The position numbers and the translations under genes were made by a program. 64,000 nucleotides of DNA. It comes from CAZWDL01 sp964632995. GTDB lineage: Bacteria; Bacteroidota; Bacteroidia; Chitinophagales; Saprospiraceae. Position 1 is the first letter of the stretch; the number at the start of each line of letters is the position of its first letter. The stretch lies in the NCBI GenBank assembly GCA_964632995.1, contig CAZWDL010000009.1, forward strand, positions 1 through 64,000, given 5' to 3'. This document shows, piece by piece, positions 1-8,433 of this stretch. The notes beneath the pieces were generated by a model. The model was not told the origin of the DNA. It saw nothing but the letters and a program-made list of their open reading frames with translations, and did not search any database.

Positions 1-55
1 ACCTGGAACCTCCTGATCCGTAGTCAGGTGCTCTATCCAGTTAAGCTACGGAGCC
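1..55 (-). tRNA. tRNA-Arg (anticodon ACG), 3' part missing
   Basis: Read on the minus strand from 55 downward, the segment folds as the 5' part of a tRNA. It has a seven-base acceptor strand GGCTCCG, then TA, a D-arm closed by GCTT/GAGC, and an anticodon arm CCTGA/TCAGG around the loop CTACGGA. The anticodon is ACG at positions 21-19, which decodes CGN arginine codons after A34-to-inosine editing. The variable region and start of the T-arm follow, and the window edge cuts off the rest. Confidence 0.93.
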
Positions 56-90
56 TTTGTGATGGATCGCTTTACTTTCGAAAGCGGATG

Positions 91-98
91 CAAAGATA
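91..98 (-). promoter_or_regulatory. Putative -7 box for tRNA-Arg
   Basis: Minus-strand TATCTTTG matches the Bacteroidota -7 consensus TAnnTTTG. A start about seven bases downstream (near 84) would leave roughly 30 bases of leader before the tRNA 5' end. The -33 region is T-rich but lacks a clean TTTG. The box is short and common by chance, so its position before the tRNA is the main support. Confidence 0.5.
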
Positions 99-212
99 GG
101 ACTTTAATTTGTTCTTAAAAAAGTTTTTTTGGGAAAAAAGTTCAAAAAGTTGAAGGAACTGCCTGCCGAAAACAAGATAACCTTCTGGGTTTTTAACCCG
201 TAGCAGGAGCTC

Positions 213-974
213 TTATCGATAAGGTAATATTTTTAGTACCTCTTCAAAGCCCTGCAGGCAGGCCAGGCGCTTGTCGTTTTTGCGAATAATATGCCAGGGG
301 GTTTTTTCGGTATCGGTTATGCGAAACATTTCCTCTTTATATTTGGTGTACACATCCCAGAGCTCCACCGCGCGCAGATCCACCGGGGTGAGTTCCCAGC
401 GGCGCAGGGGGTTGCGCCGTACATTTTCAATACGTCTTAGCTGTTCCTTTTTGGTGATGGAGAGATAAATTTTAATGATAATGACACCATCTTCGCTGAG
501 CATACGCTCGAAGTGGTTGACCTCCCTCATAAATCGCTTGTACTCCTCATGGGTACAAAAGCCGTTGACGGGTTCCACCATGGCGCGGTTGTACCAGCTA
601 CGGTCGAAAAATACCATTTCTCCCCGTTCGGGAAGCCGCTCTATATATCGTTTGAAATACCACTGTCCTCGTTGGGCCGGTGTGGGTTTTCTCAACGCCA
701 CCGTACGCATGGAGCGCGGGTTCAGGTGCTCGGTAAAGGCCCGGATGAGGGATTTCTTTCCGGCGAATTCCCGTCCCTCTACCAGGATGAGCACCTGCCG
801 GTTGTTCTCCACCACCCAGTTTTGCACTTTGATCAATTCCACCTGCAGAGAATTGAGTTGCTTCTCGTATTTCAGCTGCCTGACCGTATCCTCAAAATCG
901 ATTTCCTCCGATCGCAACAGGTACTCCATCGCTTTATAGGAGTTCAGTAAATTTAGTTCTTCCTCGGTAAACAT
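213..974 (-). CDS. Polyphosphate kinase 2-like protein with altered P-loop
   Basis: This 253-residue protein belongs to the PPK2 family, which moves phosphate between polyphosphate and nucleotides. The core is recognisable: a Walker A-like loop at 67-75, the QWYF(K/R)R(Y/H)I segment near 104-111, and a Walker B-type DRSWYNR at 124-130. The loop reads GREFAGKKS, whereas the neighbouring paralogue has the canonical GRDAAGKGG. The acidic residue after GR is thus Glu instead of Asp, and GG has become KS. It follows the other PPK2 gene by 45 bases and is probably co-transcribed with it. The intact lysine and Walker B argue against a dead gene, but activity or substrate may differ. The ATG at 974 is the natural start. 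Confidence 0.85.
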   Translation of the reverse strand: MFTEEELNLLNSYKAMEYLLRSEEIDFEDTVRQLKYEKQLNSLQVELIKVQNWVVENNRQVLILVEGREFAGKKSLIRAFTEHLNPRSMRTVALRKPTPAQRGQWYFKRYIERLPERGEMVFFDRSWYNRAMVEPVNGFCTHEEYKRFMREVNHFERMLSEDGVIIIKIYLSITKKEQLRRIENVRRNPLRRWELTPVDLRAVELWDVYTKYKEEMFRITDTEKTPWHIIRKNDKRLACLQGFEEVLKILPYR

Positions 975-1017
975 GTAAAATCATTAGCATTCAAAAAAGC
1001 GGGAAAATGGCGCCCGT

Positions 1018-1872
1018 TCAGATTTGCCCGTACATAGACCGGTGAAAGCGCTGCACGATATTGGGATCCGGATAAAGCCGGGTCGGAACATCTTCTTTAC
1101 CCTTATAATCGAATTTGGAGAGCAAAAAGCGAATGCTTTCCAGCCGGGCTTCCTTCTTACTGTCGGTCTGAATAATAAACCAGGGACTGAAATTGGTATG
1201 GGTTTTGACAAACATCTCCCAGATGTAGTGCGTGTATTCATCCCACATATCGCGCGACTTCAGGTCCACCGGACTGAGTTTCCATTGTTTCAGCGGGTTA
1301 TTTTTTCTCTTTTCAAAACGTCTGGCCTGTTCTTCACTGGAAATAGAAAACCAAAGTTTGACAAACTGCACGCCGTCTTCGTAAAGCATTCCTTCAAATT
1401 CGGGAACCTGCTGCATAAACTGTCGGTATTCTTGCTCGGTGCAAAAGCCCATCACCGGTTCCACCACGGCGCGGTTGTACCAGCTGCGATCGAAAAAAAC
1501 AATTTCCCCCTCATTAGGCAGTTCCTTGATATGCCGCCGGAAATACCATTGCCCCCTTTCGGTATCAGAGGGCTTACCCAGAGCTACGACTCTTGCTGAC
1601 CGGGTGTTCAGGTATCTGGTGAATCGACGGATGGCGCCCCCCTTTCCTGCCGCATCCCGGCCCTCAAAAATAATGACCACCCTTTTTTTGTATTTCAGCA
1701 CCCAATTCTGCAGTTTTAACAATTCAATCTGCAGTTGCTCCAACTCTTCGGCATACTGCACCCGCTTCTTCACTTTGGCCTCATTGATATTGTTTTCCTC
1801 CAACAATGCCCATAGTTGTTCCTTGTTACACAGCTCGGGAATGTTTTGGTTAGTCAAAATATTTCCGTTCAT
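1018..1872 (-). CDS. Polyphosphate kinase 2 (PPK2 family)
   Basis: This 284-residue cytosolic kinase carries all PPK2 class I hallmarks: Walker A GRDAAGKGG at about 71-79, an RGQWYFRRHI segment, DRSWYNRA from about 128, and the C-terminal PLKQWKLSPVD motif. PPK2 enzymes typically make ATP or GTP from polyphosphate; the preferred nucleotide cannot be read from sequence. An upstream TTG at 1902 would add ten residues. I prefer the ATG at 1872 because the best promoter box (1908-1915) would place the transcript start near 1901, leaving no room for the TTG. It leads the tandem pair with the divergent-loop paralogue downstream. Confidence 0.93.
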   Translation of the reverse strand: MNGNILTNQNIPELCNKEQLWALLEENNINEAKVKKRVQYAEELEQLQIELLKLQNWVLKYKKRVVIIFEGRDAAGKGGAIRRFTRYLNTRSARVVALGKPSDTERGQWYFRRHIKELPNEGEIVFFDRSWYNRAVVEPVMGFCTEQEYRQFMQQVPEFEGMLYEDGVQFVKLWFSISSEEQARRFEKRKNNPLKQWKLSPVDLKSRDMWDEYTHYIWEMFVKTHTNFSPWFIIQTDSKKEARLESIRFLLSKFDYKGKEDVPTRLYPDPNIVQRFHRSMYGQI

Positions 1873-1907
1873 GATGGCTTTAAGTTCCGGGTTAATCTTC
1901 AAAGCGG

Positions 1908-1915
1908 CAAATTTA
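1908..1915 (-). promoter_or_regulatory. Putative -7 box for the PPK2 pair
   Basis: Minus-strand TAAATTTG matches TAnnTTTG exactly. The predicted start lies near 1901, giving a leader of about 29 bases to the ATG at 1872. No clear TTTG is seen at the -33 position, where the sequence is TTTTAGC. Confidence 0.4.
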
Positions 1916-2113
1916 ATACAAAAAGCCCTTTTTTTTGCTAAAAGGAAGGGCCGGCGATGAACAGGTTTTGTTTTTATTTTAAAACAGATTGACCTGAAGC
2001 CGATCCGCCGAGATCACCCTTTAACAAAAATTTCATATTTTGATAACGAATCGTTTGGGTAAAAAGAACGTTATTATCTCGATACAATTACATCAAAGCA
2101 AAACGCTGTAAAC

Positions 2114-2932
2114 ATGCTTCGCACACTACTTACGCTTCTGCTTACAGGAAGCTTGTCCCTATCTCTTTCCGCTCAGCAAATGGAGGTAGGCATGGCTGCC
2201 TACTACGCCGATTACCTGCACGGCCAGGCCACTGCCATGGGGGAAACGTACGACCGCAATGCATTTACCTGCGCACATCGCGTTCATCCCAAAGGAACGC
2301 TGCTGCGGATAACCAACTTCAACAATCAGAAATCCGTCGTGGTGCGGGTCAATGATCGCGGCCCCTATAAAGACGAATACATTGTCGACCTCTCCCTGGC
2401 AGCCGCTAACGCCATCGACCTCACCCTGGTGGGCAAGGCCAAGGTGGGCGTCGAACCGATCGGCTTTTCCAATCAGCCCGTCAACGCCAAGGGAACTCCC
2501 ATTCCCGGCGCACAAGTGCAAAGTTTCACGCGTAGCACACCCGCTGTGGCCTCATCTGCCCCCAGCGACAACGGCATAAGCAAACGCGGCCTGCCGGACC
2601 GCAACTATGCATTTGAAATCGGCAAAAAGACCAATACCGGTACCACCACTGCCAATTCTCCTGAAATAAAACGAATCGGGTACGGCCAGTCCGGCTACGT
2701 TATCCAGATCGGCGCCTACAGCAGCCATAACAATGCTGCCAATCAGATCCGATCTATTCAACAGCGCGGCGTTACGGACGTATACCTGCTTGAAAGCAAA
2801 ACCGCTGACGGTACCGACGTCTTCCGCGTCGTCCTCGGCGTTTTTGATCAGCAGGACTTCGCCGAACGCTACCGGCAACGGCTGAACTCGCAGTACCAGT
2901 TGAATGGTATAGTGATTAGCCTGCAGAAATGA
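2114..2932 (+). CDS. rlpA: RlpA-like septal ring protein with SPOR domain
   Basis: This 272-residue exported protein starts with a signal peptide (about 1-20, ending SLSAQQ). A double-psi beta-barrel RlpA domain follows at about 24-120 with the conserved VNDRGPY segment, whose Asp is the presumed catalytic residue of the lytic transglycosylase family. A Ser/Thr/Pro-rich linker leads to a C-terminal SPOR domain at about 193-271 (GYVIQIGAYSS start, FRVVLGVF core) that binds denuded septal peptidoglycan. It should act in the periplasm or on the outer-membrane inner face at division sites. It is transcribed divergently from the PPK2 genes, with seven bases between its stop and the end of the convergent FkbM gene. 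Confidence 0.9.
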   Translation: MLRTLLTLLLTGSLSLSLSAQQMEVGMAAYYADYLHGQATAMGETYDRNAFTCAHRVHPKGTLLRITNFNNQKSVVVRVNDRGPYKDEYIVDLSLAAANAIDLTLVGKAKVGVEPIGFSNQPVNAKGTPIPGAQVQSFTRSTPAVASSAPSDNGISKRGLPDRNYAFEIGKKTNTGTTTANSPEIKRIGYGQSGYVIQIGAYSSHNNAANQIRSIQQRGVTDVYLLESKTADGTDVFRVVLGVFDQQDFAERYRQRLNSQYQLNGIVISLQK

Positions 2933-2938
2933 TGCCCT

Positions 2939-3727
2939 TTAATCTTGCTGAGAGCCTATCCATTCCTTTACCTGGTCCAGGCTTTCGGCGGGGTAAAAGA
3001 CAGTATCTCCAAAAGCAGGTTGGGAAGCATTTTTGAGAGGATGCAACTGTTGGTTTTTCACGTAGAAAGCCCGGTAGTTTTCCGAAAGGAAAAGTTTAAA
3101 TATAGGAGCCCGGCTTGCGGATGAAAGCTCCACCTGCACTACAGGGCGAAAACGCTGAAAAAGTGGGAGCATTTGAGGGAGGACATGAATTTCGTAACCT
3201 TCCACGTCGCACTTGACGTAATCGAGCTGCTCCAGGTCCCTAAACAATTCTACAGGGTTGCGTATTTCCACCTCGAAGGTAGCCGAGATATGTTCCTTTT
3301 CTCCGGAAGAAAGCACCCGGGTAAGCCCGTGCCGGTAGGGCTGGCTGCCGGGCACCCCCATTTCAACGGTGGCGGCATCAGCCCCCAGGGCATAAGGGAC
3401 GATACGGATATTGTCGCGTCGCCCGATATTAGCGGCCAGAATCCGGCGGTACAGCGGCACCGGTTCAACACTCCATACCTGGCCGGAAGGCCCCACCAGG
3501 TCAGAGAACAGTACAGAATAGTAGCCCAGGTTGGCCCCTATGTCGATTACCCGGTCGCCCGGATTCACTAAATGACGGATGAAGTAATGTAGTTCGTAAT
3601 CGGGACTGGATCGCAGGACGCCCAGGCGATAAGCCAGAAAATAACCCCGGCTGATCAATCTCAAATAGCGTTCGCGGCCCATCAGGTCAAACAGCCAATG
3701 TTTGATCTTCTGCAACATGTAGCTCAT
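2939..3727 (-). CDS. FkbM family methyltransferase
   Basis: This 262-residue protein has the SAM-binding motif I VIDIGANLGYYS at about 61-72, followed by the acidic VEPVP strand end and the ALGADAAT segment typical of the FkbM family. The later DYVKCDVEGYE motif is also characteristic. FkbM enzymes O-methylate sugars, macrolides or lipids; the substrate here is unknown. No glycan or natural-product genes adjoin it. It appears monocistronic, with its own promoter immediately upstream and a predicted leader of only about eight bases. It converges on rlpA with a seven-base gap. Confidence 0.88.
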   Translation of the reverse strand: MSYMLQKIKHWLFDLMGRERYLRLISRGYFLAYRLGVLRSSPDYELHYFIRHLVNPGDRVIDIGANLGYYSVLFSDLVGPSGQVWSVEPVPLYRRILAANIGRRDNIRIVPYALGADAATVEMGVPGSQPYRHGLTRVLSSGEKEHISATFEVEIRNPVELFRDLEQLDYVKCDVEGYEIHVLPQMLPLFQRFRPVVQVELSSASRAPIFKLFLSENYRAFYVKNQQLHPLKNASQPAFGDTVFYPAESLDQVKEWIGSQQD

Positions 3728-3741
3728 GAATTGATAAGACG

Positions 3742-3770
3742 CAAAGATACAAATTTATACCGGCCGCAAA
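3742..3770 (-). promoter_or_regulatory. Putative promoter of the FkbM gene
   Basis: On the minus strand TTTG (3770-3767) is followed after 17 bases by TATCTTTG (3749-3742), a complete Bacteroidota -33/-7 pair. The predicted start near 3735 lies only about eight bases before the ATG at 3727, so the message would be nearly leaderless. Confidence 0.55.
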
Positions 3771-3868
3771 TGAATGATAAACAAGAACAGGCAACCCCAG
3801 TCAAGCACCGCTGCTGCTCAGTTCATACTTCCCCGCTCATCCTTCCTAAAAATTCCTATATTCATGCC

Positions 3869-4990
3869 ATGGCATCCTTCAAAAGATTTTTCGAAAACCT
3901 GCTACGGCCAGTCGACAATTTTGCCGACAGCCTGCGACGCCGGCTCAAAACCCTGACCGGATGGGGAAGGCGCTCCCCCCTTAGCATCGCCCCCTACCGG
4001 GGATACGGAAGACCGGATTACATCAGGCTGAGGGGCCGGGTGCTCAAATACAAACCACTGTACGGCGCTACCCATGATTCCCGGTGGAAGAACCTGATCG
4101 ACACCTATCGCCGCTTCGAAACCGACGAAATACAAGACGCCACCCTCGAAGTGCACATCGATCAGCACCGCTTCGAACTGATCACCGACGACGAAGGGTA
4201 TTTCCTGCTCGACCACCCGCTCAATGAGAAAGTGGACCGCCCGGCCGACACCAGCTGGAAACCGGCTAAAATTATTCTGAAACGCACCCCCTGGCGGGAA
4301 GTGCATCTGGAAAACAGCGCCGAATGGCTCCTCCCCTCCCCCCGCGCTACCTTCGGCGTGATCAGCGATATCGACGACACCATTCTGCAAACGCATGTCA
4401 CCTCGCTGCTGAAACTCAAAATGCTTTACTACACGCTTTTTAAAAATGCCGCCGGCCGCCGGCCCTTCCGGGAAGTAACCGCTTTTTACCGGGCCCTGCA
4501 TCAACAATCCGAAGAGTTGCACAACCCGTTTTTTTACGTCTCTAACAGCCCCTGGAACCTGTACGACATGCTTCAGGAATTTATGCATATCAATCACCTG
4601 CCCAAAGGTCCCATTCTGCTGCGCGATATCGGCGTTTCTTCCGTCCGGCCTGCCGCGGATTACCGGGGACATAAGTATGAAACTATAAAAAATATCCTGA
4701 AGACCTATACCGGGCTCTCCTTCCTCCTGATCGGCGACAGCGGCGAGCGCGATGCCGATATTTACCTGGATATCGCCAAGGCCTTCCCCGAGCAAATCAA
4801 GGGCATCTACATCCGTGATGTACGCAGCCCCAGCCGCGCCAATCGCATTGCCGAATTGATCAGAAACACTACTGACGTGGATATCCGCCTTATTAACAAT
4901 TATGGAGAAGCCGCTGCCCACGCCGCCGACAAAGGATGGATTAAACTGGACGACTTTGAAGCTTTCCGGGAAAAATTGAAACGGGAATAA
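3869..4990 (+). CDS. App1 family phosphatase (DUF2183)
   Basis: This 373-residue protein carries the DUF2183/App1 catalytic domain in its second half. A haloacid-dehalogenase-like DIDDT motif sits in the GVISDIDDTIL segment at about 165-175, with FYVSNSPWNL and LIGDSGERDADIY as the later conserved motifs. The family includes yeast App1 phosphatidate phosphatase; bacterial members are mostly uncharacterised, so the substrate is uncertain. The N-terminal part resembles the family's beta-rich accessory region. An open frame extends to 3698, but that would overlap the divergent FkbM promoter and start, so I chose the ATG at 3869. No signal peptide is evident, suggesting a cytosolic or membrane-peripheral protein. 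Confidence 0.85.
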   Translation: MASFKRFFENLLRPVDNFADSLRRRLKTLTGWGRRSPLSIAPYRGYGRPDYIRLRGRVLKYKPLYGATHDSRWKNLIDTYRRFETDEIQDATLEVHIDQHRFELITDDEGYFLLDHPLNEKVDRPADTSWKPAKIILKRTPWREVHLENSAEWLLPSPRATFGVISDIDDTILQTHVTSLLKLKMLYYTLFKNAAGRRPFREVTAFYRALHQQSEELHNPFFYVSNSPWNLYDMLQEFMHINHLPKGPILLRDIGVSSVRPAADYRGHKYETIKNILKTYTGLSFLLIGDSGERDADIYLDIAKAFPEQIKGIYIRDVRSPSRANRIAELIRNTTDVDIRLINNYGEAAAHAADKGWIKLDDFEAFREKLKRE

Positions 4991-5024
4991 GCCTTTAAGA
5001 TCAGCACCTGGACTTTCTTATTTC

Positions 5025-5483
5025 CTATCCCCCATCCTCCTTCCGCCGCATCTCAGCCTTTCGCATAGGCATGCTGTCAATAAGGCCAAAGAGACGTTCG
5101 ATAGCGACCAGCTCGTTTTCCCGCAGTTTTACCGTACCGTCCTTTCCGATGAGCAGGAAAGTAAAACCCTGCGCCGGCGCCTCATAACGATCTCGAAGTT
5201 GGCGGACTTCACCGGCTGTCAGTTCTTTGTTTCCGGGCTTCTTCCCCTGCTCTTCGAAAATCCGGTAGACGACCAGCTCCCGGTCATTCATGCCGGAAGT
5301 GTTTTCACCAAAAAGTTTGAGTTGTTTTTGAAGCGTTTTGTTTTGGGCATCACCGGCAAAAAGCAGAATGACGCGGTGTTTCCAGCGGTGTTGTTCGATC
5401 AGCTGAGACATACAGTTATTTACTATGAAAAAAGATACTACAAACAATAATATTGGTTTCATTTTCATGAAAATGTGATTCAA
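5025..5483 (-). CDS. DUF4174 domain protein, exported
   Basis: This 152-residue protein has an N-terminal signal peptide (hydrophobic stretch PILLFVVSFFIVNN) and a DUF4174 domain, with the family's typical HRWKHRVILLFAGD start, a FLLIGKDGTVKLR segment and the ending LIDSMPMRKAEMR. The fold resembles a thioredoxin-like lobe, but there is no CxxC, and function is unknown. Translation could begin at any of three nearby Met codons (residues 1, 6 or 8). It is divergent from the SH3-like exported protein at 5590. Confidence 0.75.
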   Translation of the reverse strand: MNHIFMKMKPILLFVVSFFIVNNCMSQLIEQHRWKHRVILLFAGDAQNKTLQKQLKLFGENTSGMNDRELVVYRIFEEQGKKPGNKELTAGEVRQLRDRYEAPAQGFTFLLIGKDGTVKLRENELVAIERLFGLIDSMPMRKAEMRRKEDGG

Positions 5484-5589
5484 ATAAGCTAGAAAAGAGG
5501 TTTGACAAAATTTATCTTACAAATAGACAATATTCAAATAATTGAATCTGTTTAAATTACAACACGCTTTTTTCCCAAAAACTAATCGC

Positions 5590-6516
5590 ATGAGACCCAT
5601 CCTTTTTCTCTGCTTACTTCTCAGTACGCCCGCTCTGATGAGTTGGTCCCAACCCAGGGAGCGTTTCGTCAATAAGGATTACGATGAATTTTACAAGTGG
5701 TTCCACCAGCATTCTCAGGTTGACCAGCTGTACGACCAAAAAAGCACCCTGCACATTTTCGGTCACCATACGCAGGTATACAATGCTCCCAGCCGGCAAT
5801 CCGGTCTGGTAGCCGAATTGCGTATGGGGCAGGCTGTAGAGAATATCGCCTACAGACAAGATGACCTTCCTTTTGATGAGATCGACGGCTACGGCGATCT
5901 TTGGTACCACGTTAGGGGCCGCGATCAATTCGGCGAGCCCTTCAACGGCTATATCTGGGGCGCAGATATCGCGAAAGGCTGGCGCCGGGCCGACATCACG
6001 GGCGACGACCGGCCGGAGTTCGTCCTGCTGGGGCTCAGCCCGCGCCCACGTCAGTCCATCCGGGATATCAATGCCGAAATCCGGGTTTTACAAAACGGCC
6101 GCCTGCTGGCTCAACAAATAATTCCCGGGCTTTGCCTTTTCGAAGACTGCGACACCAGTCCGATGCTGCGCGTCCTGAAAGAAGAGCAACAGACGGATTT
6201 TCCCGTCATCGAGGCCAGTACAATGACCATCGGCTGTGAGATCGGCATCGAAAAGGCCTTCTTTATCTGGAACGGGCGCCAGCTGGAGCGGGTTTTCCAC
6301 GCCGAATATACGACCCGGCAATCCTTTGCCGACAAGGAGTTCTCGCTTAAGGTCCGAGATGATCAGAGCGGCCGCGTCGTCGGCCTTAAAGTATGTCGCT
6401 ACAGCCACGAGGACAGCAACTACAACCCGGTGTGGAAATGCCAGGTGATCAAAGTGGACGAAGAAAACCAGCAGACACCCACCGCGGACAGCAAGAAGAA
6501 GGCAGGAGCGCGGTGA
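5590..6516 (+). CDS. Exported hypothetical protein, SH3-like
   Basis: I do not recognise a named family. From the ATG at 5590 the protein is 308 residues with a signal peptide (RPILFLCLLLSTPALMSWSQ). Residues about 45-120 look like a bacterial SH3-type domain: a strand carrying YNAPSRQSGLVAEL, then GYGDLWYHVRGRDQFG and NGYIWGADI. The remainder is a beta-rich region with two cysteines in a CLFEDCD motif and a third and fourth further on. The C-terminus is charged and low in complexity. An upstream in-frame start at 5542 would add 16 residues before the signal peptide and is less likely. It probably sits in the periplasm or envelope. Confidence 0.6.
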   Translation: MRPILFLCLLLSTPALMSWSQPRERFVNKDYDEFYKWFHQHSQVDQLYDQKSTLHIFGHHTQVYNAPSRQSGLVAELRMGQAVENIAYRQDDLPFDEIDGYGDLWYHVRGRDQFGEPFNGYIWGADIAKGWRRADITGDDRPEFVLLGLSPRPRQSIRDINAEIRVLQNGRLLAQQIIPGLCLFEDCDTSPMLRVLKEEQQTDFPVIEASTMTIGCEIGIEKAFFIWNGRQLERVFHAEYTTRQSFADKEFSLKVRDDQSGRVVGLKVCRYSHEDSNYNPVWKCQVIKVDEENQQTPTADSKKKAGAR

Positions 6517-6588
6517 GGCTGGATGCTGGGCTCGGGTGTAGCGGTGCACATCCCCGGCCGGCCCGACCCCGCTTAAAAAGTGGGATGG

Positions 6589-6717
6589 GGAGTTGCCGGT
6601 TGCCAACCGCCAACTATTTTCCTTCTCTTAAAGTAACCCCGACAATCTCCCATGGAACTCAGAAGTTGTATTTGCCAGTGCGGAAACTGCCGACTGAGAA
6701 CTGCCAACTGCCAACCG
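6589..6717 (+). repeat. Degenerate seven-base tandem repeats
   Basis: Two tracts with a seven-base period flank about 70 ordinary bases in this intergenic stretch. The first, from about 6593, steps through GTTGCCG, GTTGCCA and ACCGCCA. The second, 6684-6717, steps through CTGCCGA, CTGAGAA, CTGCCAA and CTGCCAA. They lie between two convergent genes. The second tract of the same type is found in this window at about 27378-27408. Confidence 0.55.
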
Positions 6718-6727
6718 TCCCTTCCCC

Positions 6728-7729
6728 TCACGTCACCTGCAAAATAATCTTTCCTTTATTCTTATTTGCTTCCATGTACTCGTGCGCGGCCACCACATCC
6801 CGCCAGTCGAAGACGCGGTCGATAACCGGCCGCAGGTAGCCGGATTGGAAGAGCGGCCAGGCGAAGGTGCTGAAAGCCTGGGTTAGTTTGATCTTGTATT
6901 CGAGAGAACGGGCGCGAAGGGTAGAACCGGTCACCTGCAGGCGTTTGCGTAGTATCGGTCCCAGGGAGAGGGAATCGGGCTGAACGCCGCCCATAAGGGC
7001 CAGCATCACCAGGCGGCCGTCGGTGCGAAGCACATTGAGGTTGCGTTGAAAGTAGGGCGCCCCGATAAAGTCGATGACGACATCTACGCCTCTTTCATTG
7101 CTGTAATCGAATACCGCTTTTTTAAAATCCTTGTTTTGGTAGTCAATGGCCAGGTCGGCTCCCAGCTCGCGGCAGATATCGTGTTTGGGAGCCGAGGCGG
7201 TTACCAGAATCTTGGCGGCTTTCATCTGACGGGCCAGCTGAATCACTGCCGTTCCTACACCGCTAGCCCCGGCGTGTACCAAGAGCCATTCTTCTGCCTG
7301 GAAACCGGCCAGCCAGCGTAGCGCCTGGTAGGCCGTCAGCCACACCTCCGGGATAGCTGCTGCCTGCTCAAAGCTCAGTTCATCAGGTATGCGCATGGCC
7401 ATTTCTTCGTGAATGACGGCATATTGCGCGTAGCCGCCCCCGCCGAGCAGCCCGCATACCCGGTCGCCGGTTTTCCAGCGGGTAACTTCCGAGCCTGTTT
7501 CTACTACCGTACCGGCCATTTCGAGGCCCAGCAGCGGACTTTCCCCGGATGGAGGCGGGTATTTACCCCGGCGCTGCAGGGTGTCAGCACGGTTGAGCGC
7601 GGTGGCGGCAACCTGAACGAGCAGCTCCCGGGGCGCCGGCGCCGGCATTGGCCATTGACCTATCGTCAGCTGACCGGGATCGCCGAAGGATTCGATTTTT
7701 ACCGCCTGCATTTGGCGTTTCTCTGACAT
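6728..7729 (-). CDS. NAD(P)H:quinone oxidoreductase, PIG3-like MDR family
   Basis: This 333-residue medium-chain reductase lacks structural and catalytic zinc ligands, as in the quinone oxidoreductase/PIG3 (TP53I3) branch. The N-terminal catalytic lobe has ATALNRADTLQRRGKYPPP and GLEMAGTVVE. The nucleotide-binding Rossmann motif is VHAGASGVGTAVIQLA at about 150-165. It ends AHEYMEANKNKGKIILQV, typical of the family. It probably reduces quinones or other conjugated carbonyls in the cytosol. Translation could start at the first Met or at Met7 (MQAVKIESFG), the more usual family N-terminus. It lies 79 bases downstream of ribA on the same strand. Confidence 0.88.
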   Translation of the reverse strand: MSEKRQMQAVKIESFGDPGQLTIGQWPMPAPAPRELLVQVAATALNRADTLQRRGKYPPPSGESPLLGLEMAGTVVETGSEVTRWKTGDRVCGLLGGGGYAQYAVIHEEMAMRIPDELSFEQAAAIPEVWLTAYQALRWLAGFQAEEWLLVHAGASGVGTAVIQLARQMKAAKILVTASAPKHDICRELGADLAIDYQNKDFKKAVFDYSNERGVDVVIDFIGAPYFQRNLNVLRTDGRLVMLALMGGVQPDSLSLGPILRKRLQVTGSTLRARSLEYKIKLTQAFSTFAWPLFQSGYLRPVIDRVFDWRDVVAAHEYMEANKNKGKIILQVT

Positions 7730-7809
7730 ATAGTTCGGGGCTTTACAGGAAAAAATTAATTCCTAAGCAGATTTCTGGGAGGATAAACGGGCATAAGCTA
7801 TTGCGCCTT

Positions 7810-8433
7810 TTATTTCTTGCCGTCGAGCAAATGCCCCATATCGTTGCGCTTGGTCTCCAGATAGAGCCGGTTCGATTCATTGGCTTCGATAATCAGGGGC
7901 ACTCTTTCCACAATTTCTATGCTGGAATGATCAATGGCTTCAATCTTATCCGGATTATTGGTCAGCAGACGGATTTTGTCGATGCCCAGCGCCTGCATCA
8001 TTTCGATGGCGATATCGTACTGCCGGGCGTCTACTTCCAGACCGAGGTGCAGATTGGCGTCAACGGTATTCAGACCGAGATCTTGCAGGTTGTAAGCCTT
8101 TAACTTGTTGATGATACCGATTCCACGCCCCTCCTGCCGGAGATACAGCACCACGCCGCCCACTGCCGCCGTCATTTCCAGCGCCTTGTGCAACTGCTCA
8201 CCGCAATCGCAGCGTTTGGAGCCGAATAAATCTCCTGTTATACATTCAGAGTGGATCCGGATCAGCACCGGTTCATCCGGATTGACATCTTCGTGAACGA
8301 GCGCCAGATGCGGCATCCATTCGTCATTTTTTTCAGAAAATGCGATCATTTCAAAATTGCCCCAGGGGGTGGGGATCATAGCCTTGGCCTGTTGTTTCAC
8401 AATTCGCTTTTTAACATCAGTTTTCTGCACCAT
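7810..8433 (-). CDS. ribA: GTP cyclohydrolase II
   Basis: This 207-residue enzyme opens GTP in the first step of riboflavin synthesis. It has the zinc-binding cysteines in SECITGDLFGSKRCDCGEQ (Cys64, Cys75, Cys77), the RQEGRGIGIINKLKAYNLQ motif and the LLTNNPDKIEAI segment. This is the stand-alone RibA form without a fused DHBP synthase domain. The upstream 566-base region separates it from the divergent susC gene. Confidence 0.95.
   Translation of the reverse strand: MVQKTDVKKRIVKQQAKAMIPTPWGNFEMIAFSEKNDEWMPHLALVHEDVNPDEPVLIRIHSECITGDLFGSKRCDCGEQLHKALEMTAAVGGVVLYLRQEGRGIGIINKLKAYNLQDLGLNTVDANLHLGLEVDARQYDIAIEMMQALGIDKIRLLTNNPDKIEAIDHSSIEIVERVPLIIEANESNRLYLETKRNDMGHLLDGKK

Noticed and set aside
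3902..4921. Open frame of 339 codons on the minus strand
   Set aside because: Antisense shadow of the App1-type gene.
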